DNA of 64,000 nucleotides from Streptomyces alboflavus (GTDB taxonomy: Bacteria; Actinomycetota; Actinomycetes; Streptomycetales; Streptomycetaceae). Shown here piece after piece: positions 53,497 through 62,476 of this stretch. The notes under the pieces are model-generated. The model saw nothing but the letters and a program-made list of their open reading frames with translations. It had not been told where the DNA came from and ran no database searches. Every line of letters begins with the position of its first letter. The stretch's first letter is position 1. The position numbers were made by a program, and so were the translations under genes. Where the stretch lies: contig NZ_JNXT01000006.1 of the NCBI RefSeq assembly GCF_000716675.1, positions 1 to 64,000 on the forward strand, in the 5' to 3' direction.

Positions 53497-56259
53497 CTAG
53501 GCCTGGAGAGCGGCGACGGCCGCGATGCCGGTCGCGTCGGGGGCCGCTGGGCCCTCCAGCCAGTAGCCGCGCCGCTGGAACGCGTACGTCGGCAGCTCCA
53601 CGACGGCGGCGTCCGCGGGGAACGCCGGACGCCAGTCCACGTCCGCGCCACTGGCGTTGAGCTGCGCGAGAGAGGTCAGGAAGCGGCGCTGCCCGTCCTC
53701 GCCGCGGCGCAGCGTGCCGACGATCGCCGCGTCCGCGCCGACGTCCTCCGTGATCTGCCGCAGCGCCATGTCGAGCACCGGGTGCGGGGTGATCTCGACG
53801 AACGCGTCGGTCCCGGGGGCGAGTTCGCGGACGGTGCGCGCGAAGTCGACGGTGCCGGTGAGGTTGCTCATCCAGTACGTGCCGTCGAGCACGGGGCCGT
53901 CGACGAGCTCGCCGGTGCCGGTCGAGTACATCGGCAGCGTCGGCGTGCGCGGCCGGATCGGCTCCAGGAGGCCGAGGACCTCCTCGCGGAGTACCTCCAT
54001 CCGCGCGCGGTGCGGCGCCAGGCCGGTGTGGACGCGCCGGGCCCGTACGCCTTCGGTGACCAGCTCGGCCTGCAGCGCCTCGACGGCCTCGACGTCGCCG
54101 GACAGCGTGACCAGGCGCGGCCCGTCGACGGAGGACACGAAGAGGCGGTCCTGCCACGCGGACAGGCGCGGTGTGACCTCGGCGGCGGGCAGCGGCACCG
54201 AGAGCGTCGTGCCCTGGCCGACGGCGGCCGACATCGCCTTGCTCCACAGCGCCACCACCCGCGCGCCGTCCTCCAGGGACAGGGCGCCGGAGACCACGGC
54301 GGCGCTGATCTCGCCGATGCCGTGACCCACGACGGCAGCGGGCTCGACGCCGAACGACTGCCACAGGGCGGTGAGGGACACCATGACCGCGAACAGGGCG
54401 GGCTGGGCCACGTCCGCGCGCTCCAGCGAGGCCGCGCCGGGCGTGTCGCGGAGCACGGCCTCCAGGTCCCAGTCGATGTGCGGCGCGAGTGCGGTCGCGC
54501 ACTCCTCGACGCGGGCCCGGAACACGTCCGAGGCGTCGAGCAGGTCGCCCGCCATGCCGGTCCACTGCGGGCCCTGGCCGGGGAAGACGAACACGACGCG
54601 CTCGCGCGGCTCGGCGGTGCCGCTGATCCGCGTGGCCGAGCGGCGCCCCTCGGCGAGCGCGGCCAGTTCGGCGGTCAGCTCCTCGCGGCCGGAGCCGAGG
54701 ACGACGGCGCGGTGCTTGAAGGCGGTACGCGTGGTGGCGAGCGAGAGCCCGATGTCCGCGGCGCTCGCGGTGCCGCCCTCCAGGTGGGCGAGGAGGCGCT
54801 CGGCCTGGGCGCGCACGGCGGCGGCGGAGCGGCCGGAGACGAGCCAGGGGAGCGTGTCGCCGCGCAGGGACGGCGAGACGGCGGCTACGGCGGCCTCCTC
54901 GGCTTCCGTGTCCCCTGCGCCCTCCGCACCCGCGTTGCTCGCGCTGCTCGCAGTGCCTTCGGGCGCCGAAGCCACCACCACATGGCAGTTGGTCCCGCCG
55001 ACGCCGAACGACGAGACGCCGGCGAGCCGTTCGCCCTCGCCCGGCCAGTCGCCGACCGTGTCCTGCACGCGCAGGTTCAGCTCGGCCAAGGGGATACGGG
55101 GGTTGGGCGAGGCGTAGTGGAGGCTCGGCGGGAGCTGGCCGTGGGTGAGGGAGAGGACGACCTTCAGGAGCCCGGCCACGCCGGCGGCGGCGCCCAGGTG
55201 GCCGATGTTGGTCTTCACGGAGCCGACGCGCAGCGGCTCCCCGGCCGGGCGCGCGGAGCCGAGCACGGCGCCGAGGGCCGCGGCCTCGACCGGGTCGCCC
55301 ACGGGGCTGCCGGTGCCGTGCAGTTCGACGTAGCCGACCTCGGCGGGCGCGGTCCCGGCCCGCTCGTGGGCGCGGTGCAGCAGGTCGCGCTGGGCGTCCT
55401 CGTGCGGCACGGTCAGGCCCGCGCCGCCGCCGTTGTTCACGGCGCTGCCGCGCAGCACGGCGTGCACGCGGTCGCCGTCGGCGAGGGCCCGCCGCAGCGG
55501 CTTCAGGACGACGACGGCGCCGCCCTCACCGCGTACGTAGCCGTTGGCGCGGGCGTCGAAGGTGTGGCACCGGCCGTCGGGGGACAGGCCGCCGAGCTTC
55601 TGGGCCAGGGCGGGCTTCTCCGGGGCCAGGTGCAGTTCGACGCCGCCCGCGAGGGCGACTCCGGACTCGCCGTTGCGCAGCGACTGGCACGCCATGTGCA
55701 CGGCGACCAGGGAGGAGGCCTGGCCCGCGTCGACGGTGAGGCTCGGACCGCGCAGGCCGAGCACATAGGAGACGCGGTTGGCGATGAGGCTGCGGTCGAG
55801 GCCGGTGAAGGAGTGGTGCGTGACGTTCGAGCCGTCGGCGGCGCGGTGCGCGAGGTCGGCGTAGTCGCCGGTGGTCGCGCCGAGGAAGATGCCGGTGTCG
55901 CCGCCCCGGATGTCGGCGGGGACGACGCCGGCCTGCTCCAGGGCCTCCCAGCCCAGTTCGAGGACGAGTCGCTGCTGCGGGTCCATCAGCGCCGCCTCGC
56001 GCGGCGGGATGTGGAAGAAGCCGGGGTCGAAGCGGTCGATCCCGTCGAGGAAGGCACCCTTTCCGGCCGGGCCGTGCTCGATGCCGAGGCCGAGCTCCGC
56101 GCGTTCCGCGGGCATGTCGGTGACGGCGTCCTGCCCGGTGACGAGCAGGTGCCAGTACGCCTCGGGATCCGGGGCGCCGGGGAAGCGGCAGGACATCCCG
56201 ATGACGGCTATGGGTTCCCCGGCAAGCCCTGCATCACTGCGGGTGTTGTGAACAGACAT
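53497..56259 (-). CDS. Solitary KSQ-AT polyketide synthase module, AT serine lost
   Basis: 920 aa. A ketosynthase domain covers ~1-430. Its active site reads TVDAGQASSLVA near 179, with Gln in place of Cys, as in KSQ loading modules that decarboxylate malonyl units. The His residues of HGTGSPVGDPVE and GSVKTNIGH are kept. An acyltransferase covers ~530-850, but its nucleophile motif is VVGHGIGEI near 642, Gly replacing the Ser of GHSxG. The specificity region reads GLAPHRARM. There is no ACP and no other PKS gene nearby. ATG 56259 has GAGG 6 nt upstream. It is probably a loading-module relic or a pseudoenzyme. Confidence 0.88.
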   Translation of the reverse strand: MSVHNTRSDAGLAGEPIAVIGMSCRFPGAPDPEAYWHLLVTGQDAVTDMPAERAELGLGIEHGPAGKGAFLDGIDRFDPGFFHIPPREAALMDPQQRLVLELGWEALEQAGVVPADIRGGDTGIFLGATTGDYADLAHRAADGSNVTHHSFTGLDRSLIANRVSYVLGLRGPSLTVDAGQASSLVAVHMACQSLRNGESGVALAGGVELHLAPEKPALAQKLGGLSPDGRCHTFDARANGYVRGEGGAVVVLKPLRRALADGDRVHAVLRGSAVNNGGGAGLTVPHEDAQRDLLHRAHERAGTAPAEVGYVELHGTGSPVGDPVEAAALGAVLGSARPAGEPLRVGSVKTNIGHLGAAAGVAGLLKVVLSLTHGQLPPSLHYASPNPRIPLAELNLRVQDTVGDWPGEGERLAGVSSFGVGGTNCHVVVASAPEGTASSASNAGAEGAGDTEAEEAAVAAVSPSLRGDTLPWLVSGRSAAAVRAQAERLLAHLEGGTASAADIGLSLATTRTAFKHRAVVLGSGREELTAELAALAEGRRSATRISGTAEPRERVVFVFPGQGPQWTGMAGDLLDASDVFRARVEECATALAPHIDWDLEAVLRDTPGAASLERADVAQPALFAVMVSLTALWQSFGVEPAAVVGHGIGEISAAVVSGALSLEDGARVVALWSKAMSAAVGQGTTLSVPLPAAEVTPRLSAWQDRLFVSSVDGPRLVTLSGDVEAVEALQAELVTEGVRARRVHTGLAPHRARMEVLREEVLGLLEPIRPRTPTLPMYSTGTGELVDGPVLDGTYWMSNLTGTVDFARTVRELAPGTDAFVEITPHPVLDMALRQITEDVGADAAIVGTLRRGEDGQRRFLTSLAQLNASGADVDWRPAFPADAAVVELPTYAFQRRGYWLEGPAAPDATGIAAVAALQA

Positions 56260-57152
56260 GCCATTCCTCACTCAAGGTCAAGCGGTGTTCTAGGGAGAGC
56301 CGCCACCAGGGGCGGGCGGCGCGCGACCGACGGCTTCGACGGTTTTGCGGACGGGTACGGGCGGATGCGGGCAGATAGGGGCGGATATAAACGGATGCAG
56401 ACGGATGCAGGCGGAGCGGTGGCGCGCGCTCAACGGCTCGGCGATCCCCCGTCGCGGACGGCCTGTGGGCCGGGCGGGCGCGGGGGACGTGGGGGACGCG
56501 GCACGAGGGCGGCGGTGTGCGGCTCCGGTGTGCGGCCGGTGCCGAAAGAACCGGAAGAGCCGGAAGGGGGGAGATGACGCGATCGCGCGGTCGCGCACAC
56601 GGCCATATCCCCCCTTCACCTCGAATTCGCTGTGTACAAGGCTGGGTTGGCCCCGATGATCCAGCTCCATTCCGTTTCTGGAAAGGAGGGCTGCTGTTGC
56701 GCCCTTTCAAGGTTTTCCGGCTTTCCGGCCGAGCTCGAACATACCCTCCGGCCGGGAAACGGTGAACCGGAAACAGGAGACTGCGGGGGCGGTTGGCAAC
56801 TGGTCGGGGTACCACTGCCGCCGGTGTGCTCGCGACTGTCCTGTCAACGGGACGGGCTGACGTGCCCGCCCGGCTCGTACTCGCTCTTCGGCGAATCGCG
56901 AATTCCGTATGGGCGGCCGTCGGGAAGACTTGACGTATTCATAACGGGCCGCATTTCGGAAGTTCTTCGTTGCGTACTCGGGGGGTGCGCTGCCGAACTC
57001 TGGCATATGCGTTTCACAGTTCGCGGTGCGGTGGGGTGCGGGGCGTGTGGCCCGGGGCCGGGCCCGGGCCCGGGAGACGGAGGGGGCCGCCGCCGCGAGC
57101 GCGGCAGCGACCCCCTTCAGCGGTCCGGTTGATCTGTGGTCCTGCTGTTCCG
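56260..57152. other. 893-bp gene-poor intergenic region
   Basis: No frame has convincing codon bias. The left part has short direct repeats (GCGGATG and CGGATGCAG variants, 56365-56415). The part at 56630-57005 is relatively AT-rich with patches such as GACTTGACGTATTCATAACG, and probably holds the promoter of the leftward KSQ-AT gene. No RNA gene was recognised. Confidence 0.5.
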
Positions 57153-57872
57153 TCAGGCCGCGGCGAGGGCCTCGATGAGCGTGGCCCGCGCCCGGGCCAC
57201 CCGGGAGCGGACCGTGCCGACGGGGCAGCCGATGGCGGCGGCTGCCTCCGCGTACGGCTGCTGGAGGAGCTGGGTGAGGACGAACGCCTCGCGTCGCTCG
57301 GGCGGTATGCCGTCGAGCAGTTCGGCGAGCGCGATGCCGTCGTCGAACCCGGGAAGCCCGCGCGGCTGCGCCTGCTCGGCGGCGGCCTGCCAGTCGTCGC
57401 GGTCCGAAAGCCGGGGCCGGGCGGCCGCGTGCCGCAGGCTGTCGACGACGGTGCGCCGCGCGATGGACAGCAACCAGGTGCGCGCCGAGGAGCGCCCTTC
57501 GAACCGGTGCAGGCTGCCGAGCGCCCGCAGGAACGTGTCCTGCGCGAGGTCGTCGGCGGCCTGCGGGTCGGCGCTGAGGTGCGCGACGTAGCGCAGGACG
57601 TCCCGGTGCAGGGCGCGCACGAAACGCTCGACGGCCTCGGGGTCGCCGTCCCGCGCGGCGAGGGCGAGCCGCGTGACGGGTTCGTCGGCGGCGTCGGTGC
57701 GGCGGGTTCGGGTGCGGGCGGGGGTGCCGGGGCCGGGACAGGGGGAGGGCGCGGGTGCGGGTACGGGTACGGCTTCCCGTGCCGCCGGTGCGGGGCCTGC
57801 TGGTGGTGCTGGTGTCTGGGTCCGCGCCGGTGCCGGGTTCTGGGCAGGGGGTGCCGCCAGGGCAGGAGTCAT
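57153..57872 (-). CDS. RNA polymerase sigma factor, ECF-like
   Basis: 239 aa. A Pro/Ala-rich N-terminal tail (~1-65) is followed by sigma region 2 (HRDVLRYVAHLSADPQAADD, then QDTFLRALGSLHRF) and region 4 (IPPERREAFVLTQLLQQPYA, then IGCPVGTVRSRVARARATL). It directs RNA polymerase to a small regulon. ATG 57872 has AAAGGA 9 nt upstream. The Met/His-rich membrane protein lies on the same strand upstream, 321 bp away; no classic zinc-binding anti-sigma gene is adjacent. Confidence 0.87.
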   Translation of the reverse strand: MTPALAAPPAQNPAPARTQTPAPPAGPAPAAREAVPVPAPAPSPCPGPGTPARTRTRRTDAADEPVTRLALAARDGDPEAVERFVRALHRDVLRYVAHLSADPQAADDLAQDTFLRALGSLHRFEGRSSARTWLLSIARRTVVDSLRHAAARPRLSDRDDWQAAAEQAQPRGLPGFDDGIALAELLDGIPPERREAFVLTQLLQQPYAEAAAAIGCPVGTVRSRVARARATLIEALAAA

Positions 57873-58193
57873 CGCCTGAAGTCCTTTGGGAGTCCGGGAT
57901 ATCGGGATCCGGCCGCGCGCACGGCGGGGCCGGTGAGGTGTCGCGGCCCGGCGCCGTGAGGGCGGCGCGGGCCGGTGCCCGACCTGCTCGGGGCGTGCGT
58001 GCCACCGCGTGCCGCGGTGCGGCGTGCGGGGGTGGGACGCGCGCGGGCGGTACGCGGTCCGACGGCGGGTACGACGGCACGGGCGCGGAGCCGTGGGGCG
58101 CCGAGCCGGGTGTGCGAGGTGAAGCCGTACCGTGCCGAGCGGATGCCGTGCGAGCGCCGTGCGGTGCCGTGGCGGGTCGGGGGAAACCAGCTG
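57873..58193. other. 321-bp intergenic region upstream of the sigma gene
   Basis: Very GC-rich, with repeated CGTGCCG/GCGGTGC elements and no credible gene. It should contain the promoter of the sigma gene and the terminator of the membrane-protein gene. I see no clear hairpin with a U tract. Confidence 0.4.
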
Positions 58194-59094
58194 TCAGACG
58201 ACAGCGATCCCGAGGGGCGGACCCCTGGACGTGATGGCGTGGACGAGCAGCAGCCGCCGCGCGCGGCGGGCGCCGAAGTCACGGCGCGGGCGCAGCCGCG
58301 GCCGGTGCGGGGGCTGCGGCAGGCGCAGGGCGAGCCGCAGCGGGGCGACGAGCCAGCCCGCGACGGCGCGGCCGACGCGGAACGCGGCGCGCTCGCCGTA
58401 CGCGAGCCACAGGCCGCACAGGAGCGCGGCCAGGAGGTGCGCGGCGAGCATGCCGAGCGGGGACATGCCGCCCATGTCGTGCCCGGAGTGCATGCCGGGC
58501 ATCCCAGGCATGCCGGTCATGTCGGCCATGCCGGAGCCCGACCCCGATCCCGAGCCCGAGAGGGCGCCGGACGAGTCATGCATGCCGGACGTGCCGTGCC
58601 CCATGGAGGCGTGGGCGTTGCCCGCGCCCCCCCGTGCCGCCCGCGCCCAGGGTTTCCTGCATGCCCATGGAGTGCCGGGTGTGCCCCGGCGGCGGCCCGT
58701 TCAGGCGGTCGGCGAGGCCCGCGTCGGTGACGGCGCGCACGGCGTCCGCCTCCGGCAGCATCCCCGTACCGCCCGCTCCGCACAGCAGATGACGCGCCCA
58801 CTGCTGGGCGACGGACGCGCCGCCCGGCGAGGACTGTGCCATGGCCTGCGCCAGCGAGAACCACGTGTGCAGCGCGGCCTGGGCCACGACGGACGCGGAG
58901 GTGACGGCGAGGACGCCGCGTTCGCGCCCGGCGACGAGCCAGGCGCCCGCGAACGTGGCGCCGCCCGCGCCGGGCAGCGCCCACCAGGGCAGCGGCGCCG
59001 ACGACATCAGGGCGTGGCCGGTGGCAGCGAGCAGCACACAGGCGGCCGCGAACACCGCAGCCCGTACCGCGCGACAGCTTCGGCCCCCAGTCAT
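58194..59094 (-). pseudogene. Met/His-rich membrane protein, frameshifted in a G7 run
   Basis: Two overlapping frames form one protein of about 299 aa if one G is removed from the seven-G run at ~58626-58632, giving GAGGTGGAGNAHASMGHGTS across the join. The N-terminal half has helices VFAAACVLLAATGHALM and SVVAQAALHTWFSLAQAMA. The middle is rich in Met, His and Gly (MTGMPGMPGMHSGHDMGGMS). The C-terminal half has AAHLLAALLCGLWLAYG, then Arg-rich residues. The composition suggests copper or another soft metal, which is speculation. The break is a real frameshift, phase variation or a sequencing error. Listed as pseudogene because the given sequence does not encode it intact. Confidence 0.65.
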
Positions 59095-59375
59095 GGCGGC
59101 CTCATCTTTGCATCCGCCTCGCGGCGGCAACGGGCGGGTCCGGAATGTTCCGTCACGAGGCGCGCGGAGGCCGGGCGCCGCACGGGTCCCGGCTCGGATG
59201 CGGCCGACGTGTGGCCGGGGTCACGAAGGCGCCCGGGAACCCCGGAGGGAACGGATCCGACTCCTGCGGAGGCGCGTTGGGCCACGATGTGCCCGAGACG
59301 TGGGCGCGCGCGGTGCGGTACGGCGTGAACTCGGTGGATTTGTCCGGCGGTACGAGACTTCCTGGGGGCGGCTGA

Positions 59376-61154
59376 GTGGGGACGGAGCAGGCGGGGGCCG
59401 GACCGGAGCACGCGGGGCGTGGGCCGGGGGCGGCGGGGCGTGGGGCGGAGGCGGGGCTTGAGCGGGAGCCGCAGCTGGAAGGCGCCGAGCGACAGCCGCA
59501 GCTGGAGGGCGCCGAGCCGCAGTCCCAGCCGGGGGCCGCCGAGCCGCAGTCCCAGCCGGGGGCCGTCGAGCCGCAGCCTCGTCCGCACCCGGAGCCCGAG
59601 CCGGGTCCGAAGATGGAGGGCACCGAGCGGCGGCCGCAGCTGGAGGGCGCTGAGCCGCAGTCTCAGCCGGGGGCCGTCGAGCCGCAGTCTCGTCCGCACC
59701 CGGAGCCCGAGCCGGGTCCGCAGCTGGAAGGCGCCGAGCGACAGCCGCAGCTGGAGGCCGCTGAGCCGCAGTCCCAGCCGGGGGCCGTCGAGCCGCAGCC
59801 TCGTCCGCACCCGGAGCCCGAGCCGGGCCCGAAGCCGGACGGCACCGAGCGACAGCCCCCGACGAACACCACCAAGCCCCGTCCGGAGCCGCACGGCTCC
59901 CAGCCCCAGCCGAAGACCTCGGACCCCCAACGAACCGGGCGGCCAACCTCCGCACCCCCGCAGACACGCCCCCTCCCCACCGCCCTCCTCACCTGCGCCA
60001 TGGCGTTCTCCATGCTCCAGCTCTTCCTGCTCGGAGCGCTCGGCCCACGTCTGGTGGACGAGTTGGACATCTCGCCCACGGTGCTGGGCCTGACCACGAC
60101 GATCGGCTTCGGCACCGCGGCCGTGCTTTCGCCCGCGGGCGGCCGGATCGTGGACCGTGTGGGCCCGCGCCGCGCGCTGGCGGCGCTGCTCCTCCTCTCG
60201 GCTGTGGCGCTCGCCCTGATCGGCGCGGCGCCCGGCGCGGGCTTCCTGCTGGCGGCGGTGGCCCTCGGCGGGCTGCCGCAGGCGCTCGCGAACCCGGCGA
60301 CGAACAAGGCGATCCTGGCGTCGGTGGAACCGGCGCGCCGGGGCGCGGTGACCGGTATGAAGCAGTCGGGCGTCCAACTGGGCGCGTTCGCCGCGGGCCT
60401 GCCGCTCGCGGCGCTGGCCGGGTGGCTCGGCTGGCGGGGCGCGGTGTGGACGGCAGCGGGCGCGGCGGTGGTGACGGCGGCGTGGGCGCTGCGCACGCTG
60501 CCGCAGGACGCGCCCGCACGGACCGGCGCGCCACCGGCGGCCCTCGTGCCGCGCGGCACCATCGCCTGGCTGGCGGGCTTCTCGCTCCTGCTCGGCTGCG
60601 GCATCGCCTCTGTCAACACCTACCTGGCGCTGTACGGGGCGCACCGCCTCGACCTGGGTCCCGGCGCGGCCGGGGCGCTGGTGGCGGTGCTCGGGGTGTC
60701 CGGGGTCGTGGGCCGCGTCGCCTGGTCCAAGGCGGCGACGCCCGGCCGCGCGGAGTGGCTGCCGGGCCTGCTCGCGGCGGGCGCGGTCGGCGCGGCACTG
60801 CTCCTGGCCGGGGCGGCGGCGCTGGCCGCGCTGGTGTGGCCGGGCGCGGTGGCGGTGGGCGTGTTCGCGGTGTCGGCCAACGCGGTGTCGATGGTCCTGG
60901 TCATGCAGCGCGCGGCACCGGGCCGGGCGGGCCAGGACTCCGCCCTGGTCTCGGCGGGCTTCTTCGCGGGCTTCGCCCTGGGCCCGCCCCTCTTCGGCCT
61001 CCTTGCCTCCGCCGGCCACTACGGCTGGGGCTGGACCCTGGTGACGGCGGAGTTCGCGGCGGCGGGCGCGGTGGCACTGACGTGGGCGGTACGGGAACGG
61101 GGGCGCGGGGCCGGAGACACCGGGTCCAAGGCGCAGGGGCCGGGGCACGGGTGA
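59376..61154 (+). CDS. MFS transporter with repetitive acidic-proline N-terminus
   Basis: 592 aa. Residues ~200-580 form a standard 12-helix major facilitator (FSMLQLFLLGALGPRLVDEL, GGRIVDRVGPRRALAAL between helices 2 and 3, GMKQSGVQLGAFAAGLPLA). The first ~195 residues are a soluble tail rich in Pro, Glu and Gln, built from repeats. GTG 59376 has a GGGGGCGG site upstream; a later start around 59990 would give a plain transporter, but the repeat frame stays open throughout. The GH88-like gene follows by 53 bp. The substrate is unknown, perhaps a sugar or organic acid. Confidence 0.8.
   Translation: MGTEQAGAGPEHAGRGPGAAGRGAEAGLEREPQLEGAERQPQLEGAEPQSQPGAAEPQSQPGAVEPQPRPHPEPEPGPKMEGTERRPQLEGAEPQSQPGAVEPQSRPHPEPEPGPQLEGAERQPQLEAAEPQSQPGAVEPQPRPHPEPEPGPKPDGTERQPPTNTTKPRPEPHGSQPQPKTSDPQRTGRPTSAPPQTRPLPTALLTCAMAFSMLQLFLLGALGPRLVDELDISPTVLGLTTTIGFGTAAVLSPAGGRIVDRVGPRRALAALLLLSAVALALIGAAPGAGFLLAAVALGGLPQALANPATNKAILASVEPARRGAVTGMKQSGVQLGAFAAGLPLAALAGWLGWRGAVWTAAGAAVVTAAWALRTLPQDAPARTGAPPAALVPRGTIAWLAGFSLLLGCGIASVNTYLALYGAHRLDLGPGAAGALVAVLGVSGVVGRVAWSKAATPGRAEWLPGLLAAGAVGAALLLAGAAALAALVWPGAVAVGVFAVSANAVSMVLVMQRAAPGRAGQDSALVSAGFFAGFALGPPLFGLLASAGHYGWGWTLVTAEFAAAGAVALTWAVRERGRGAGDTGSKAQGPGHG
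59470..59850 (+). repeat. Tandem protein-coding repeat in the MFS N-terminus
   Basis: About three imperfect copies of a ~38-residue unit containing QLEGAE, AEPQSQPGAVEPQ and RPHPEPEPGP, encoded by DNA repeats with near-identical blocks (such as CCGCACCCGGAGCCCGAGCC) recurring about every 120 bp. Recent slippage or unequal crossover is likely, as the copies differ by few bases. Confidence 0.8.
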
Positions 61155-61207
61155 CGGGACACAGGTGACGGGACACGAGACACGGCTGACGGCGACTGGA
61201 GAGCAGG

Positions 61208-62422
61208 ATGGGTGAGCGGCCGAGCGGGATGGCGGACGGGTGGGCCGGGGGCGCCCTGGAGGCCGTCCTCGGGCGGGTCGCCGTGACCCTCGCCGAGGTC
61301 GGCCCCCGCTTCCCGTTGTCCGCCGACCCGGGCACCGGCACCTGGACGACCACCCGGCGGGGCTCCTGGACGGGCGGCTTCTGGGCCGGACTGCTCTGGC
61401 TGCGGGCGCGGTACACGGGCGACCCGGCCCACCGGACCGCCGCCGAGGCCTGCACCGCGCGCCTCGCCGACTGGGCCGACGCCGACACCGCGACGCGCGG
61501 CCTGATCCTCTGGTACGGCACCGCGCTCGCCACCGGCTCGGCGCCCGCCGACCCCCTCCGCGCCCGCGCGGCCCACGCCTGCCTCACCGCCTTCGACTCC
61601 GAACTCGGCCTGGTCCCCTGGGGGTCGGCCTTCGGCGGCCCCCGCCTGCTCGCCCGCGCGGACGGGGCACCGGGGCTTGTCCCGCTGCTCGCCTCGGCGG
61701 GGCCACGGGGCAAGGAGGCGGCGGCCGCACACCTGCACCGGCACCTGGAGCTGTGCGTCGGGAACGACGGGCGGCTCGCCCCCGCCTGGCGTCACGACCC
61801 CGCCACCGGCTGGCACCCCCTCGCCGAACCCGCCCCCGGCTGGAGCCGCGGCCGCGCCTGGCTGCTCCTCGCCGTCGCGGACGCGCTGACGGGACCCGGC
61901 GGCGCGGTGGCATGCCCGGACCGCCTGCGCGCGACAGCCACCAGGCTGGGCGCACCGGAGCCCGAACCGACCGCGGACGAGGCGCACCCCACCCGGACAC
62001 CCCACTCCCCGCCCCCGGCAACCCCTCTCGTCCCACCCGCCGACGAATCCCACCCCGACGGCCCCCTCGACACCTCCGCCGCGGCCATCACCGCCGTAGC
62101 CCTGCTCAAACTCGCGACGCAGCCCGGCCAAGAGGCCTGCGCCCGCCGAGCGGAGGCCGTCCTCCACCGCCTGGCCACCGCCCACCTGACCGGCACCGGG
62201 ACCGCCTCCGAGGCCGCCTCCGAGGCCGCATCCGAGGCCGCCTCCGAGACCGGAGAAGCCCCCACCATCGGCGCCCCCGTCCCCCCGCCCGGCATGCTCC
62301 TCCACGGCTGCCACGACGCGGCCACCGGAACCGCCGTCCAGCACGAGCTCATCTGGGGCGACTTCTTCCTGGCCCTGGGTCTCGCCGCGCTGACAGGCGT
62401 GGTGGACCCACGCGAAGCGTGA
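61208..62422 (+). CDS. GH88-like unsaturated glycoside hydrolase
   Basis: 404 aa (alpha/alpha)6-barrel protein of the unsaturated glucuronyl hydrolase type, which breaks down unsaturated uronic-acid products by hydration. Family motifs are SWTGGFWAGLLWLRA near 55, WSRGRAWLLLAVADAL near 215, LDTSAAAITAVALL near 290 and ELIWGDFFLALGL near 380. A low-complexity ASEA repeat (~335-350) is encoded by tandem 12-nt units. There is no signal peptide, so it is cytosolic. It is probably cotranscribed with the MFS transporter, which may import its substrate. ATG 61208 has GGAG upstream. Confidence 0.78.
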   Translation: MGERPSGMADGWAGGALEAVLGRVAVTLAEVGPRFPLSADPGTGTWTTTRRGSWTGGFWAGLLWLRARYTGDPAHRTAAEACTARLADWADADTATRGLILWYGTALATGSAPADPLRARAAHACLTAFDSELGLVPWGSAFGGPRLLARADGAPGLVPLLASAGPRGKEAAAAHLHRHLELCVGNDGRLAPAWRHDPATGWHPLAEPAPGWSRGRAWLLLAVADALTGPGGAVACPDRLRATATRLGAPEPEPTADEAHPTRTPHSPPPATPLVPPADESHPDGPLDTSAAAITAVALLKLATQPGQEACARRAEAVLHRLATAHLTGTGTASEAASEAASEAASETGEAPTIGAPVPPPGMLLHGCHDAATGTAVQHELIWGDFFLALGLAALTGVVDPREA

Positions 62423-62476
62423 GGCGGCGGACGGGGGCGTCGTCCGACGGCGCTCCGTCCCAGCAACCGCCGAAGG

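Noticed and set aside
52898..54565. 555-codon minus-strand frame overlapping the TOBE and KSQ-AT genes
   Set aside because: It is out of frame with both real genes and Arg-rich; the TOBE and KSQ-AT readings are supported by family motifs.
59470..59850. CRISPR array
   Set aside because: The repeats are in frame, have no constant-length unique spacers and encode a Pro/Glu-rich protein segment.
59091..61148. 685-codon minus-strand frame opposite the MFS gene
   Set aside because: Arg/Pro/Gly-rich shadow; the plus strand encodes transmembrane helices and MFS motifs.
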